Source: DASCOT01 sp965197275 (GTDB taxonomy: Bacteria; Acidobacteriota; UBA890; WLXD01). Taken from it: a stretch of 64,000 nucleotides of DNA. This document shows, in pieces, positions 52,937-60,647 of the stretch. Below the pieces are notes generated by a model. It was not told the origin of the DNA, searched no databases, and saw only the letters and a list, made by a program, of their open reading frames with translations. Position numbers and translations under genes: made by a program. The stretch is taken from positions 186,001-250,000 of the forward strand of contig CBDAMQ010000026.1 in assembly GCA_965197275.1 (NCBI GenBank), given 5' to 3'. Numbering within the stretch: the first letter of the stretch is position 1; every line of letters starts with the position of its first letter.

Positions 52937-54069
52937 GCGATCGATCGGCTACAGATGGTGACGAGCATCTGATTCACGTCCAGGCATGCCTCGAGCTCGC
53001 TGCCAAGGCCCGCGGTGACACCGGCCCGAACCCACTCGTAGGCGCAGTGGTGGTTGCCAACGGGGAAATCACCGGCCGCGGCTATCATCGGCGCTGCGGC
53101 GACGCCCACGCCGAGCAGGTGGCATTGCAGCAGGCGGGGGGTGCGGCGCGCGGCGCGACCCTGTACACCAATGTCGAACCGTGCTGTCACCAGGGGCGTA
53201 CGCCGCCCTGCGTCGACGCTATCATCGCGGCCGGCATTCGGGCCGTCGTGTCATCGCACCGCGATCCGGACGAGCGTGTTGACGGCCGCGGCTTTGATGC
53301 GCTCCGGGCCGCCGGCGTCGAGACTACGATCGGTCCGTTGGCGACCGAGGCCGCTGAGCTCAATGCCGCCTATTTGAAGCTCAAGGGCACCGGAACGCCG
53401 CTCGTCATCGCCAAGGCGGCCCTTTCGCTAGACGGTCGCATGGCGACGAGGACGCGCGCTTCACAGTGGATTACCGGAGCGGAAGCGCGAAGTTTCACGC
53501 ACGGCGTGCGCAGCACCGTCGACGCCGTGGTGGTCGGTATCGGTACGTTGCTCGACGACGACCCACGGCTCACCGCACGCGCTCCGGGCGTCCATCAGCC
53601 TCGCTTTCGCGCTGTGGTCGATGCGCGCCTGGACACTCCGCCCACCGCCCGACTACTGCAGGAGAGCGCTGGCGCACCGCTCATCATCACCAGCGCGGCG
53701 GCCGATGCGGATAAGCGCCGGCGTTTGGAAGCGCAGGGTGCGCAGGTCATCGATGCAAAGACGACGTCTACGGGCCGCATAGACCTCGACGACATGCTTC
53801 GTCAGCTCGGCGCTCTCGATGTGGCTGCGGTCCTGCTAGAGGGGGGCAGCGCGTTGCTCACCAGCGCTTTCGAGCTTGATATAATCGACAAAATCGTGCT
53901 GTTTTACGCTCCGCTACTGATCGGGGGACAAGAGGCGCTCCCGCTCTGGGGCGGCGATGGCATCGATCAGCTTGCATCCGCCCCTCGGGTGCAGCGAGTT
54001 CGCCTACACCGCCTCGGTCCCGATTGGGCCATCGAAGGGTATCTCCGACCACCCGAAGTTCCTGTCTAG
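52933..54069 (+). CDS. ribD: Riboflavin biosynthesis deaminase/reductase
   Basis: Bifunctional enzyme for two middle steps of riboflavin synthesis. The zinc deaminase domain has HAEQVAL (about residue 58) and EPCCHQGRTPPC (about 81-92), where His and two Cys bind zinc. The NADPH reductase domain runs from about 150 (VIAKAALSLDGRMATRTRASQWI) with LLEGGSALLTSAFE near 300. 378 residues is typical. The ATG overlaps the ftsY stop. No FMN riboswitch is seen upstream. Confidence 0.95.
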   Translation: MSDRSATDGDEHLIHVQACLELAAKARGDTGPNPLVGAVVVANGEITGRGYHRRCGDAHAEQVALQQAGGAARGATLYTNVEPCCHQGRTPPCVDAIIAAGIRAVVSSHRDPDERVDGRGFDALRAAGVETTIGPLATEAAELNAAYLKLKGTGTPLVIAKAALSLDGRMATRTRASQWITGAEARSFTHGVRSTVDAVVVGIGTLLDDDPRLTARAPGVHQPRFRAVVDARLDTPPTARLLQESAGAPLIITSAAADADKRRRLEAQGAQVIDAKTTSTGRIDLDDMLRQLGALDVAAVLLEGGSALLTSAFELDIIDKIVLFYAPLLIGGQEALPLWGGDGIDQLASAPRVQRVRLHRLGPDWAIEGYLRPPEVPV

Positions 54070-54110
54070 TGTTGTGAGCCAGGAACGAGCGGTGCCCGGG
54101 GTCTATCGCC

Positions 54111-54749
54111 ATGTTTACCGGTCTGGTCGAAGAAGTCGGCACCGTCGTCGACGTTGATCCGCTCACCCGCGGCTCGCGCCTTCGCATAGCGGCCAACGGC
54201 GTGCTCTGCGAGCTCTCCCAGGGAGAGAGCATCGCTGTAGACGGCGTCTGCCTCACGGCGTTGGATATTGACGCCGCCGGATTCTCCGCGGATGTGTCGC
54301 CCGAGACCATGGCGCGCAGCAACGTGTCGCAGTATCGAGCCGGGACGGCAGTGAATCTCGAGCGTGCTCTGCGGGTCGGCCAGCGTCTCGGTGGTCATTT
54401 CGTTCAAGGACACGTCGACGCCGTGTGCCGCGTCATGGCCAGCCGCGACGAGGACGATTTCCTGCGTGTCACGTTCGGAATCCCCGAAGGGTTGCGCGGG
54501 TACCTCGTCTCGAAAGGCTCGGTGTCGCTAAACGGGGTATCGTTGACCGTTGCCAGCATCGGAGAGCGCTCGTTCGATGTACAACTGGTACCGCATACGC
54601 TCGAGCGTACCAACCTCACGTCCGAGGACCGCTGCGAGACGCTCAACCTCGAAGTCGACATGCTGGGCAAGTATGTCGCCCAGCTACTCGAGCATAGACG
54701 CGGATCGGATCTGGCCGACGCCGGCGCCGAGCGCCCTGGCGTCGACTAG
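54111..54749 (+). CDS. ribE: Riboflavin synthase alpha chain
   Basis: Dismutates two 6,7-dimethyl-8-ribityllumazine molecules to riboflavin. The 212-residue protein has two lumazine-binding repeats: MFTGLVEEVGTVVDVDPLTRG at the start and GHFVQGHVDAVCRV with YLVSKGSVSLNGVSLTVAS in the second half. The lumazine synthase gene ribH is not in this window, although it often follows ribBA. No strong ribosome site stands before the ATG. Confidence 0.95.
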   Translation: MFTGLVEEVGTVVDVDPLTRGSRLRIAANGVLCELSQGESIAVDGVCLTALDIDAAGFSADVSPETMARSNVSQYRAGTAVNLERALRVGQRLGGHFVQGHVDAVCRVMASRDEDDFLRVTFGIPEGLRGYLVSKGSVSLNGVSLTVASIGERSFDVQLVPHTLERTNLTSEDRCETLNLEVDMLGKYVAQLLEHRRGSDLADAGAERPGVD

Positions 54750-54796
54750 AAACGGAATGACAGGCGCGCCGCGCCGGCTAACGGAAGACACTGCCC

Positions 54797-56002
54797 ATGG
54801 CCTTTGCGAGCATAGAAGAGGCAATCGCTGACATTCGTGTCGGCCGCATGGTGATCGTCGTCGACGACGAGGATCGAGAAAACGAGGGCGATCTGACCAT
54901 CGCTGCCGAGATGGTGACTCCGGACGCCATCAATTTCATGGCCAAGCACGGGCGCGGGTTGATCTGCCTGCCGATGACTCGTCAGCGGCTCGAGGAGCTG
55001 GAGATCCCGTTGATGGTGTCGGAGAACTCGTCGCGCTTCAACACCGCCTTCTGTGTGTCGATCGAGGCGAGTCGCGGGGTGTCGACGGGCATCTCGGCCG
55101 CCGACCGCAGCGCCACGGTGCAGACCGCGATCCAGGCCGACACCGTGCCAACCGACCTGGCGCGGCCGGGCCACATGTTCCCGCTCCGCGCGGTCGACGG
55201 CGGCGTGTTGCAACGCGCCGGCCAGACCGAGGCGGCGGTGGATCTGGCACGCATCGCCGGCCTGTACCCGGCGGGTGTGATTTGCGAGGTAATGAACGAG
55301 GACGGAACGATGGCGCGCGTCCCGGACCTCGAGCGCTTCGCCGAGGCCCACGCCATCAAAGTGATCGCCGTCGCGGATCTCATCCAGTACCGCTTGCAGA
55401 CCGAGCGGTTCGTGAATCGGGTGGCGTCACCGAAGCTGCCGACGGGCTACGGGGACTTTCGAATCCACGCCTACGAGAACGAGCTCGACGGAAAGGAACA
55501 TGTCGCGCTGGTGATGGGCGACGTGAGTTCTCCGGAACCTGTACTAGTGCGGGTGCACTCGGAATGCCTGACCGGAGATGTGTTCGGGTCGAATCGGTGT
55601 GATTGTGGCGAACAACTGGAATCCGCCCTCCGCCGCATCGCCGCCGAGGGACGCGGAATCCTCATCTATCTGCGTCAGGAAGGGCGAGGGATCGGTTTGC
55701 ACAACAAGCTGCGCGCCTACGAGCTCCAGGATGACGGTGCCGATACCGTCGAAGCCAACGAGGCACTCGGTTTCAAGGCCGACCAGCGCGAGTATGGCAT
55801 CGGCGCTCAGATGCTGACCGATCTCGGTGCTTCGAAGTTGCGCGTGATGACCAACAATCCGCGCAAGTTCGTAGGGCTGTCAGGGTACGGGTTGGAGATC
55901 GTCGAACGGCTCCCGATCGAGATCCCACCGCGATCGGAGTCGACCCGCCGATACCTCAAGACCAAGAAAGAGAAGCTCGGGCACCGGCTCGAGTCTGTCT
56001 GA
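54797..56002 (+). CDS. ribBA: 3,4-dihydroxy-2-butanone 4-phosphate synthase / GTP cyclohydrolase II
   Basis: Makes both precursors of the lumazine ring. The N-terminal RibB domain (about 1-200) has the acidic loop DDEDRENEGDLTIAAEMV and the HGRGLICLPMT block. The RibA domain (about 210-385) has the zinc cysteines in CLTGDVFGSNRCDCGEQ (about 256-267), YLRQEGRGIGLHNKLRAYELQ with the catalytic Arg, and GAQMLTDLGASKLRVMTNNPRK. The complete cysteine set suggests an active cyclohydrolase. GGAAG lies 9 bases before the ATG. Usual neighbours ribH and nusB are replaced by ffh. Confidence 0.96.
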   Translation: MAFASIEEAIADIRVGRMVIVVDDEDRENEGDLTIAAEMVTPDAINFMAKHGRGLICLPMTRQRLEELEIPLMVSENSSRFNTAFCVSIEASRGVSTGISAADRSATVQTAIQADTVPTDLARPGHMFPLRAVDGGVLQRAGQTEAAVDLARIAGLYPAGVICEVMNEDGTMARVPDLERFAEAHAIKVIAVADLIQYRLQTERFVNRVASPKLPTGYGDFRIHAYENELDGKEHVALVMGDVSSPEPVLVRVHSECLTGDVFGSNRCDCGEQLESALRRIAAEGRGILIYLRQEGRGIGLHNKLRAYELQDDGADTVEANEALGFKADQREYGIGAQMLTDLGASKLRVMTNNPRKFVGLSGYGLEIVERLPIEIPPRSESTRRYLKTKKEKLGHRLESV

Positions 56003-56023
56003 GCTCCGGAGACCCACGGACGC

Positions 56024-57355
56024 ATGTTCGAGCAGCTCACCGAACGCCTGCAGGGGACCCTTCGGACGCTCCGCGGCACCGTCAAAGTCGACGAGGCAAG
56101 CTTCGGTGAGGTAGCGCGCGAACTGCGGCTAGCGCTGCTCGAGGCCGATGTCCACTTCGGCGTCGTGAAACAGTTCCTGGCGCGGGTAAAGGGCCAGGCG
56201 CTGGGCGAGAAGGTAGTGGGTTCGCTGTCGCCCGGTCAGCAGGTCATCAAGATCGTCCATCAGGAGCTCATCGAGTTATTGGGCGGTGAGCCACAGCAGT
56301 TGCGTTTGGACGGCCCGACGCCACACGTGCTCATGGTCGTTGGCCTGCAGGGTACGGGCAAGACCACCACCGTCGCCAAGTTGGGCAACTGGCTACGATC
56401 GAATGGTCGCTCGCCGCTGCTGGTGAGCACCGACGTGCACCGGCCAGCGGCCCGCGATCAGCTCCGCATCCTCGGGCAGAGCGCTGGCCTCCGTGTCTAC
56501 GACGGTAGCGAGTCGAGTGCAATCGATCTGGCGGCCGCAGCGCTCGCCGCCGCGCGTCGACGGGGTGATGATGTGTTGCTGGTCGACACCGCCGGGCGGC
56601 TCCATATCGATGCCGAGATGATGGCGGAGGCCAAGGACGTCGCGCGTAGGGTGAGCCCTGAGCGCGTGCTCTACGTAGCCGACGCGATGGTCGGGCAGGA
56701 CGCCGTTCAGGCGGCGACCGCCTTCGGCGAGGCGCTGCCGCTAGATGGTCACGTGCTGACCAAGCTCGATGGTGACGCCCGGGGAGGCGCCTCGTTGTCG
56801 GTGGTAGCCGTTACGGGCTTGCCGATCTTCTTCGCGGGAGTTGGTGAGGCTATCGGGGATTTCGAGATATTCCGCCCCGATCGGGTAGCCTCGCGGATCC
56901 TCGGTATGGGGGATGTGCTCACGCTCATCGAGAAGGTGCAGGAGAATGTCGATGCCGAGTCGGTGGCGAACATCGAGAAGCGCGCCCGGCGCGGCGACCT
57001 CAACCTCGAGGACTTCCAGCAGCAACTGGCTCAGATCCGTAAGATGGGGCCGTTGTCGCAGATACTCGAGATGCTCCCGGGGGCAAGCTCGACACCGGGT
57101 CTGAGCCAGATGGCGCCCGACGAGGGCGAGCTTCGGAAGATCCAGGCGATCATCGATTCGATGACCGTGCAAGAACGGAGACGACCGCAGATCATCAGCC
57201 GCAGCCGGAAATTGCGCATAGCGTCAGGCAGCGGCAGCGTCGTCCAAGACGTCAATCGACTACTGAAACGATTCGCCCAGACAAAGAAGATGATGAAGAA
57301 ACTCGGCAAGAAAGGCCGAGGCGGGATGCCCTGGGCGAGCCTCCCGGGCCTGTGA
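56024..57355 (+). CDS. ffh: Signal recognition particle protein Ffh
   Basis: SRP54 GTPase that binds signal sequences of nascent membrane proteins. N domain (residues 1-90), then G1 GLQGTGKTTTVAKLGNWL (about 107), DTAGRLHIDAEMM (about 190) and LTKLDGDARGGASLSV (about 245). The M domain starts near 325 and includes KMGPLSQILEMLPG and an IISRSRKLRIASGSG RNA-binding helix-turn-helix; its end is short, with a Met/Lys-rich MMKKLGKKGRGGMP stretch. 443 residues is normal. It lies in the same unit as ftsY, with riboflavin genes between. Confidence 0.97.
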   Translation: MFEQLTERLQGTLRTLRGTVKVDEASFGEVARELRLALLEADVHFGVVKQFLARVKGQALGEKVVGSLSPGQQVIKIVHQELIELLGGEPQQLRLDGPTPHVLMVVGLQGTGKTTTVAKLGNWLRSNGRSPLLVSTDVHRPAARDQLRILGQSAGLRVYDGSESSAIDLAAAALAAARRRGDDVLLVDTAGRLHIDAEMMAEAKDVARRVSPERVLYVADAMVGQDAVQAATAFGEALPLDGHVLTKLDGDARGGASLSVVAVTGLPIFFAGVGEAIGDFEIFRPDRVASRILGMGDVLTLIEKVQENVDAESVANIEKRARRGDLNLEDFQQQLAQIRKMGPLSQILEMLPGASSTPGLSQMAPDEGELRKIQAIIDSMTVQERRRPQIISRSRKLRIASGSGSVVQDVNRLLKRFAQTKKMMKKLGKKGRGGMPWASLPGL

Positions 57356-57403
57356 TCTGACAATCACCCAGGCTGGGTTGCAAACTGTCATAGGAGGAAC
57401 ACC

Positions 57404-57925
57404 GTGCTGACGATTCGCTTGCGCCGTGCCGGCGGCAAGAAGGATCCACACTTCCGGGTCGTTGTTGCCGACCGGGCGGCGGGCCGTGACGGTCCGTTTC
57501 TGGAGATACTGGGGCACTATCATCCTCGCCAGCGGCCGGCCGAGATCCATTTCGACATGGAGCGGACCGCTACCTGGCTGGGCCAGGGGGCTCGCATGAG
57601 TGACACCGTGCACAGCCTGTACCGGCGGGTCCTCTCCGGCCGTGTAGAGAAGGTGCCTGAGACACCGCCGGCGGCTGTGGCCCCGACCCCCGACCCGAGC
57701 GATGCGGAGCTGGAGGCCGCCGCAGAGGTCGAGGCGGAGGCGGAGACGGAAACGGAAGCAGCCGCGGCGGGCACCGACGCCGACGAGCAGTCGTCCGACA
57801 CCGAGGTATCAGCTGACGCAGATACCGCAGAAGAGGACGTCGAGGAAGACAGCGGGGACGACGAAAGCGCGAGCGACGATGCCTCCGGCGCTGCAGAGTC
57901 CGACGAGGAAGCGGAGGAGGCCTGA
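57404..57925 (+). CDS. rpsP: 30S ribosomal protein S16 with acidic C-terminal extension
   Basis: The S16 core is residues 1-80: LTIRLRRAGGKKDPHFRVVVADRAAGRDGPFLEILG in order, then ERTATWLGQGARMSDTVHSL. About 90 extra residues follow, dominated by Glu, Ala, Asp and Ser (from about 95), giving 173 in all against 82 in E. coli. The GTG start has GGAGGA upstream. A small stem ACCCA/TGGGT lies at 57366-57378 in the leader. The order rpsP-khpA-rimM-trmD-rplS is the usual one. Confidence 0.96.
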   Translation: MLTIRLRRAGGKKDPHFRVVVADRAAGRDGPFLEILGHYHPRQRPAEIHFDMERTATWLGQGARMSDTVHSLYRRVLSGRVEKVPETPPAAVAPTPDPSDAELEAAAEVEAEAETETEAAAAGTDADEQSSDTEVSADADTAEEDVEEDSGDDESASDDASGAAESDEEAEEA

Positions 57926-57941
57926 GCTGGCGCCTGCCAGC
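57926..57941 (+). other. Short hairpin directly after rpsP
   Basis: GCTGGC (57926-57931) and GCCAGC (57936-57941) form a perfect 6-bp stem with a 4-base loop, beginning at the base after the rpsP stop. There is no T tract, so it may stabilise or separate the upstream message. Confidence 0.35.
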
Positions 57942-57993
57942 CTGATCGCAACCACCACGAACTGATGAACACGCTGAAGACGAGGTGCGATCG

Positions 57994-58230
57994 ATGAATC
58001 TCAAGCAGATGATCGAAGATGTAGCGCGGGCCCTGGTCGACAATCCCGACGACGTTGTCGTCACCGAGGTTCAGGGCGAGCAAACGACCGTGTTGGAGCT
58101 CCGCGTCGCCCAGAGTGATCTCGGCAAGGTGATCGGCAAGCAGGGCCGCACGGCGCGCGCCATGCGTACGCTGCTGGCCGCCGCCGGAATGAAGCACGAG
58201 ATGCGCGCGGTTCTCGAGATCCTCGAATAG
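57994..58230 (+). CDS. khpA: KH-domain RNA-binding protein KhpA
   Basis: A 78-residue single KH-domain protein, YlqC/KhpA family, usually encoded between rpsP and rimM. Family sequence: LKQMIEDVARALVDNPDDVVV and VIGKQGRTARAMRTLLAAAG with the GKQGR loop (GxxG, about residues 47-51) that contacts RNA. In Gram-positive bacteria KhpA pairs with KhpB; the partner is not here. ATG 57994 has GAGG 8 bases upstream and is preferred over one at 57985. Confidence 0.94.
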   Translation: MNLKQMIEDVARALVDNPDDVVVTEVQGEQTTVLELRVAQSDLGKVIGKQGRTARAMRTLLAAAGMKHEMRAVLEILE

Positions 58231-58236
58231 AGCACA

Positions 58237-58770
58237 ATGGACACCGAACCCGATCTCGTTCGGGTGGGTCAGGTGATCAAGCCGCACGGCCTTCGCGGCG
58301 AGCTCGTGATCGCCGCGTCGGGCGACACGCTGGCCTCTCTGTCTCCGTCAACCGAGCTGTGGATCGGGAGCACGCGCTCGTACTCCGTCGTCTCTGTGCG
58401 GCCGCATCAGGACCGCTTCCTGGTGACCGTCGCGGGCTGTGGCGATCGTGATGCGGCCGAGCATCTGCGCGGAGCGCAGGTTCAAGTTGAACGCGGTCGC
58501 GTGGCAGACCTTACCGGTAGCGAGTGGTATATCGACGACCTCGTCGGCCATCACTTGGAGGACGCCGCGGGTCGTGGTGCGGGGCGCGTGACCGCGGTCG
58601 TGGAAGGTGGCCCGCATGACCTTCTCGAGGTCGAGTGGGAGGATGGGGAGACGGTGCTTATCCCGATGGTGCGGCGTTGGCTCGTAAGCGCCGATCCTGC
58701 CGCCCGACGTATCGTTGTGCGTCTGCCCGAGGGACTGATCGAGGCCAACAGCCCGCAGCGACAGGGCTGA
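58237..58770 (+). CDS. rimM: Ribosome maturation factor RimM
   Basis: A 177-residue 30S maturation factor. The N-terminal domain begins LVRVGQVIKPHGLRGELVI, the RimM signature. The PRC-barrel domain starts near residue 92 with EWYIDDLVGHHLED and ends with GPHDLLEVEWEDGETVLIPMV. It starts 6 bases after khpA and ends one base before trmD, so all are co-translated. Confidence 0.96.
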   Translation: MDTEPDLVRVGQVIKPHGLRGELVIAASGDTLASLSPSTELWIGSTRSYSVVSVRPHQDRFLVTVAGCGDRDAAEHLRGAQVQVERGRVADLTGSEWYIDDLVGHHLEDAAGRGAGRVTAVVEGGPHDLLEVEWEDGETVLIPMVRRWLVSADPAARRIVVRLPEGLIEANSPQRQG

Positions 58771-58771
58771 G

Positions 58772-59542
58772 ATGGGTCTGCGCTGCGACATCATCACGAT
58801 CTTTCCGGAGATGTTCCCGGGGCCGCTTGCAAGCGGGGTGGTCGGTCGGGCTCTGGCGCGAGACCTGTTCTCGATCCGTGCTCATGATCTACGCGGCTTC
58901 GCCGACCTTCCGCACCGTCAGGTCGACGATGAACCGTTCGGCGGTGGCGCTGGCATGGTCTACAAGCCCGAGCCGCTGTGCGCTGCTCTCGATCACGTCG
59001 CCGCCGCCGTGCGGTCGAGCCGGATCGATCCTGGCCCTGTCGTGCTGCTTACGCCCCAGGGGCGTCGACTGGATCACTCGCTGGTGCGTGAACTGGCCGG
59101 CTCCGAACAGCTGACGCTGGTCTGTGGTCGCTACGAGGGTGTCGACGAGCGCGTGCGCCAGCATCGTGTCGATCTGGAGTTGTCCATCGGCGACTATGTC
59201 CTCACCGGCGGAGAGCTGCCGGCCATGGTGCTCATCGAGTCGGTCGTACGCTGGGTGCCACAAGCGCTCGGCGATCCTGACTCGGCGCGCCAGGATTCGT
59301 TCGTCGACGGGCTTCTGGATCACCCGCACTATACGCGGCCAGCGGAGTACTGTGGCTGGCGGGTACCCGATGTACTGCGTTCGGGAGATCACGCTGCCGT
59401 CCACCGTTGGAGGCGACGGGAGGCGCTGCGCAACACGGCGCTGAAACGACCGGATTTGCTCGACGGTATGGAGCTTGATGCTGCGGACCAGGGCTTCGTC
59501 GATGCTCTCCGCGAGGGCGGCGACAGCGACCGCGAGAAATAG
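58772..59542 (+). CDS. trmD: tRNA (guanine-N1-)-methyltransferase
   Basis: SPOUT methyltransferase that makes m1G37 and prevents frameshifting. Landmarks: IITIFPEMFPGPLASGVVGRAL, DLRGFADLPHRQVDDEPFGGGAGMV, the trefoil-knot SAM site CGRYEGVDERV (about residue 114) and SIGDYVLTGGELPAMVLIE (about 132), then GALGDPDSARQDSF-like QALGDPDSARQDSF. 256 residues is normal. Confidence 0.97.
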   Translation: MGLRCDIITIFPEMFPGPLASGVVGRALARDLFSIRAHDLRGFADLPHRQVDDEPFGGGAGMVYKPEPLCAALDHVAAAVRSSRIDPGPVVLLTPQGRRLDHSLVRELAGSEQLTLVCGRYEGVDERVRQHRVDLELSIGDYVLTGGELPAMVLIESVVRWVPQALGDPDSARQDSFVDGLLDHPHYTRPAEYCGWRVPDVLRSGDHAAVHRWRRREALRNTALKRPDLLDGMELDAADQGFVDALREGGDSDREK

Positions 59543-59552
59543 GCGACTGCGG

Positions 59553-59558
59553 TACAAT
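59553..59558 (+). promoter_or_regulatory. Possible -10 element before rplS
   Basis: TACAAT, a 5-of-6 match to the -10 consensus, 10 bases after the trmD stop and about 65 before rplS. No clear -35 is present. Confidence 0.35.
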
Positions 59559-59622
59559 GGCCGCCGACGCGCCGGCCAGCTGCGGCCCTTGTTTCGACCG
59601 ACCGGCGCAGGAGTGGATGGCC

Positions 59623-59976
59623 ATGACGATGGAACTAGTGAACGCTGTCGACGCCCCTTACATGCGTGACGACCGGCCAGAGTTCGCTGCTGGCGATACG
59701 GTCAAGGTGCACCTACGTGTGATCGAGGGGAACAAGCAGCGGATCCAGGTGTTCGAAGGCGTGGTGATCGGCCGCCGCGGTAGCCGCACGAACGCCAGCT
59801 TCACCGTGCGCAAGATCTCCTCAGGCATAGGCGTAGAGCGCATCTTTCCGCTGCACTCCCCGAACGTCGAGAAGATCGAGGTGGTGCGGTTGGGCAAGGT
59901 GCGTCGCGCCAAGCTCTACTACCTTCGCGAACTGCGTGGCAAGGCAGCTCGGATCAAGGAAAAGCGTACCCGCTAA
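59623..59976 (+). CDS. rplS: 50S ribosomal protein L19
   Basis: A 117-residue L19 at the subunit interface. Core sequence: FAAGDTVKVHLRVIEGNKQRIQVFEGVVIGRRG and SGIGVERIFPLHSPNVEKIEVVRLGKVRRAKLYYLRELRGKAARIKE, read in order with short gaps. ATGs at 59617, 59623 and 59629 all follow AGGAG (59609-59613); 59623 has the best spacing of 9 bases. The longer frame from 59557 is not family-like. Confidence 0.96.
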   Translation: MTMELVNAVDAPYMRDDRPEFAAGDTVKVHLRVIEGNKQRIQVFEGVVIGRRGSRTNASFTVRKISSGIGVERIFPLHSPNVEKIEVVRLGKVRRAKLYYLRELRGKAARIKEKRTR

Positions 59977-60001
59977 GCCGGCGCCGCAGCAGCTTGTGGC
60001 G

Positions 60002-60601
60002 ATGGAGCCTTTCGAAGCGGACCTGCAGCGACGCGGGGCGGAACGCGTCGCGGGGCTCGATGAGGTGGGGCGAGGCGCGTTGTTCGGACCGGTGCTGGCG
60101 GCCGCGGTGGTGCTCGATTCGGACGCGCCTGTCGACGGGCTCAACGACTCCAAGCAACTGAGCGCCGCTCAACGGCTGGAGCTGTTCCTGCAGCTGCAGG
60201 AACACGCCGTCGACTGGGCGATTGGCCTGGCCTCGGCGACGGAGATTGACCGCATCAATATTCTGCGCGCCTCGCGGCTCGCCATGGTCCGAGCCGTCCG
60301 GGGCCTGCGCACGTGTCCCGATCATCTGCTCATCGACGCCATGGAGCTTGATGAGCTCGACATCCCACAAACACCTATTATCAAGGGCGATGCGCGATGC
60401 CGTTCGATCGCGGCCGCGTCGATCGTCGCCAAGTGTGTTCGCGACGACCTCATCCGGCAGTACGGCAGGAGCATCCGTGGCTATGGCCTGAGTCGCAACA
60501 TGGGCTACGCCACTGCCGAGCATCGGCAGGCGATCATGAGTCGCGGATTTTCGGAGATCCACCGCCGCACGTTCCGCGTACAGGGGAGCCTGCCGTTCTA
60601 G
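60002..60601 (+). CDS. rnhB: Ribonuclease HII
   Basis: Removes ribonucleotides from DNA and RNA from hybrids. The active-site Asp-Glu pair is in VAGLDEVGRGALFGPVLAAAVVL (about residues 18-40), followed by DSKQLSAAQR, a third Asp in LLIDAMELD, and the IKGDARCRSIAAASIVAKCVRD block. About 199 residues is typical. ATG 60002 or GTG 59996 could be the start; the longer frame overlaps rplS. It is a common neighbour of rplS. Confidence 0.95.
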   Translation: MEPFEADLQRRGAERVAGLDEVGRGALFGPVLAAAVVLDSDAPVDGLNDSKQLSAAQRLELFLQLQEHAVDWAIGLASATEIDRINILRASRLAMVRAVRGLRTCPDHLLIDAMELDELDIPQTPIIKGDARCRSIAAASIVAKCVRDDLIRQYGRSIRGYGLSRNMGYATAEHRQAIMSRGFSEIHRRTFRVQGSLPF

Positions 60602-60647
60602 TGCGTCAACGAATGGAACGTACTTCTCTCACAACCGGGAGCAAGGG

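Noticed and set aside
52937..56002. FMN riboswitch controlling the riboflavin genes
   Set aside because: ribD overlaps ftsY, the gaps before ribE and ribBA are under 50 bases, and no RFN-type conserved blocks are seen.
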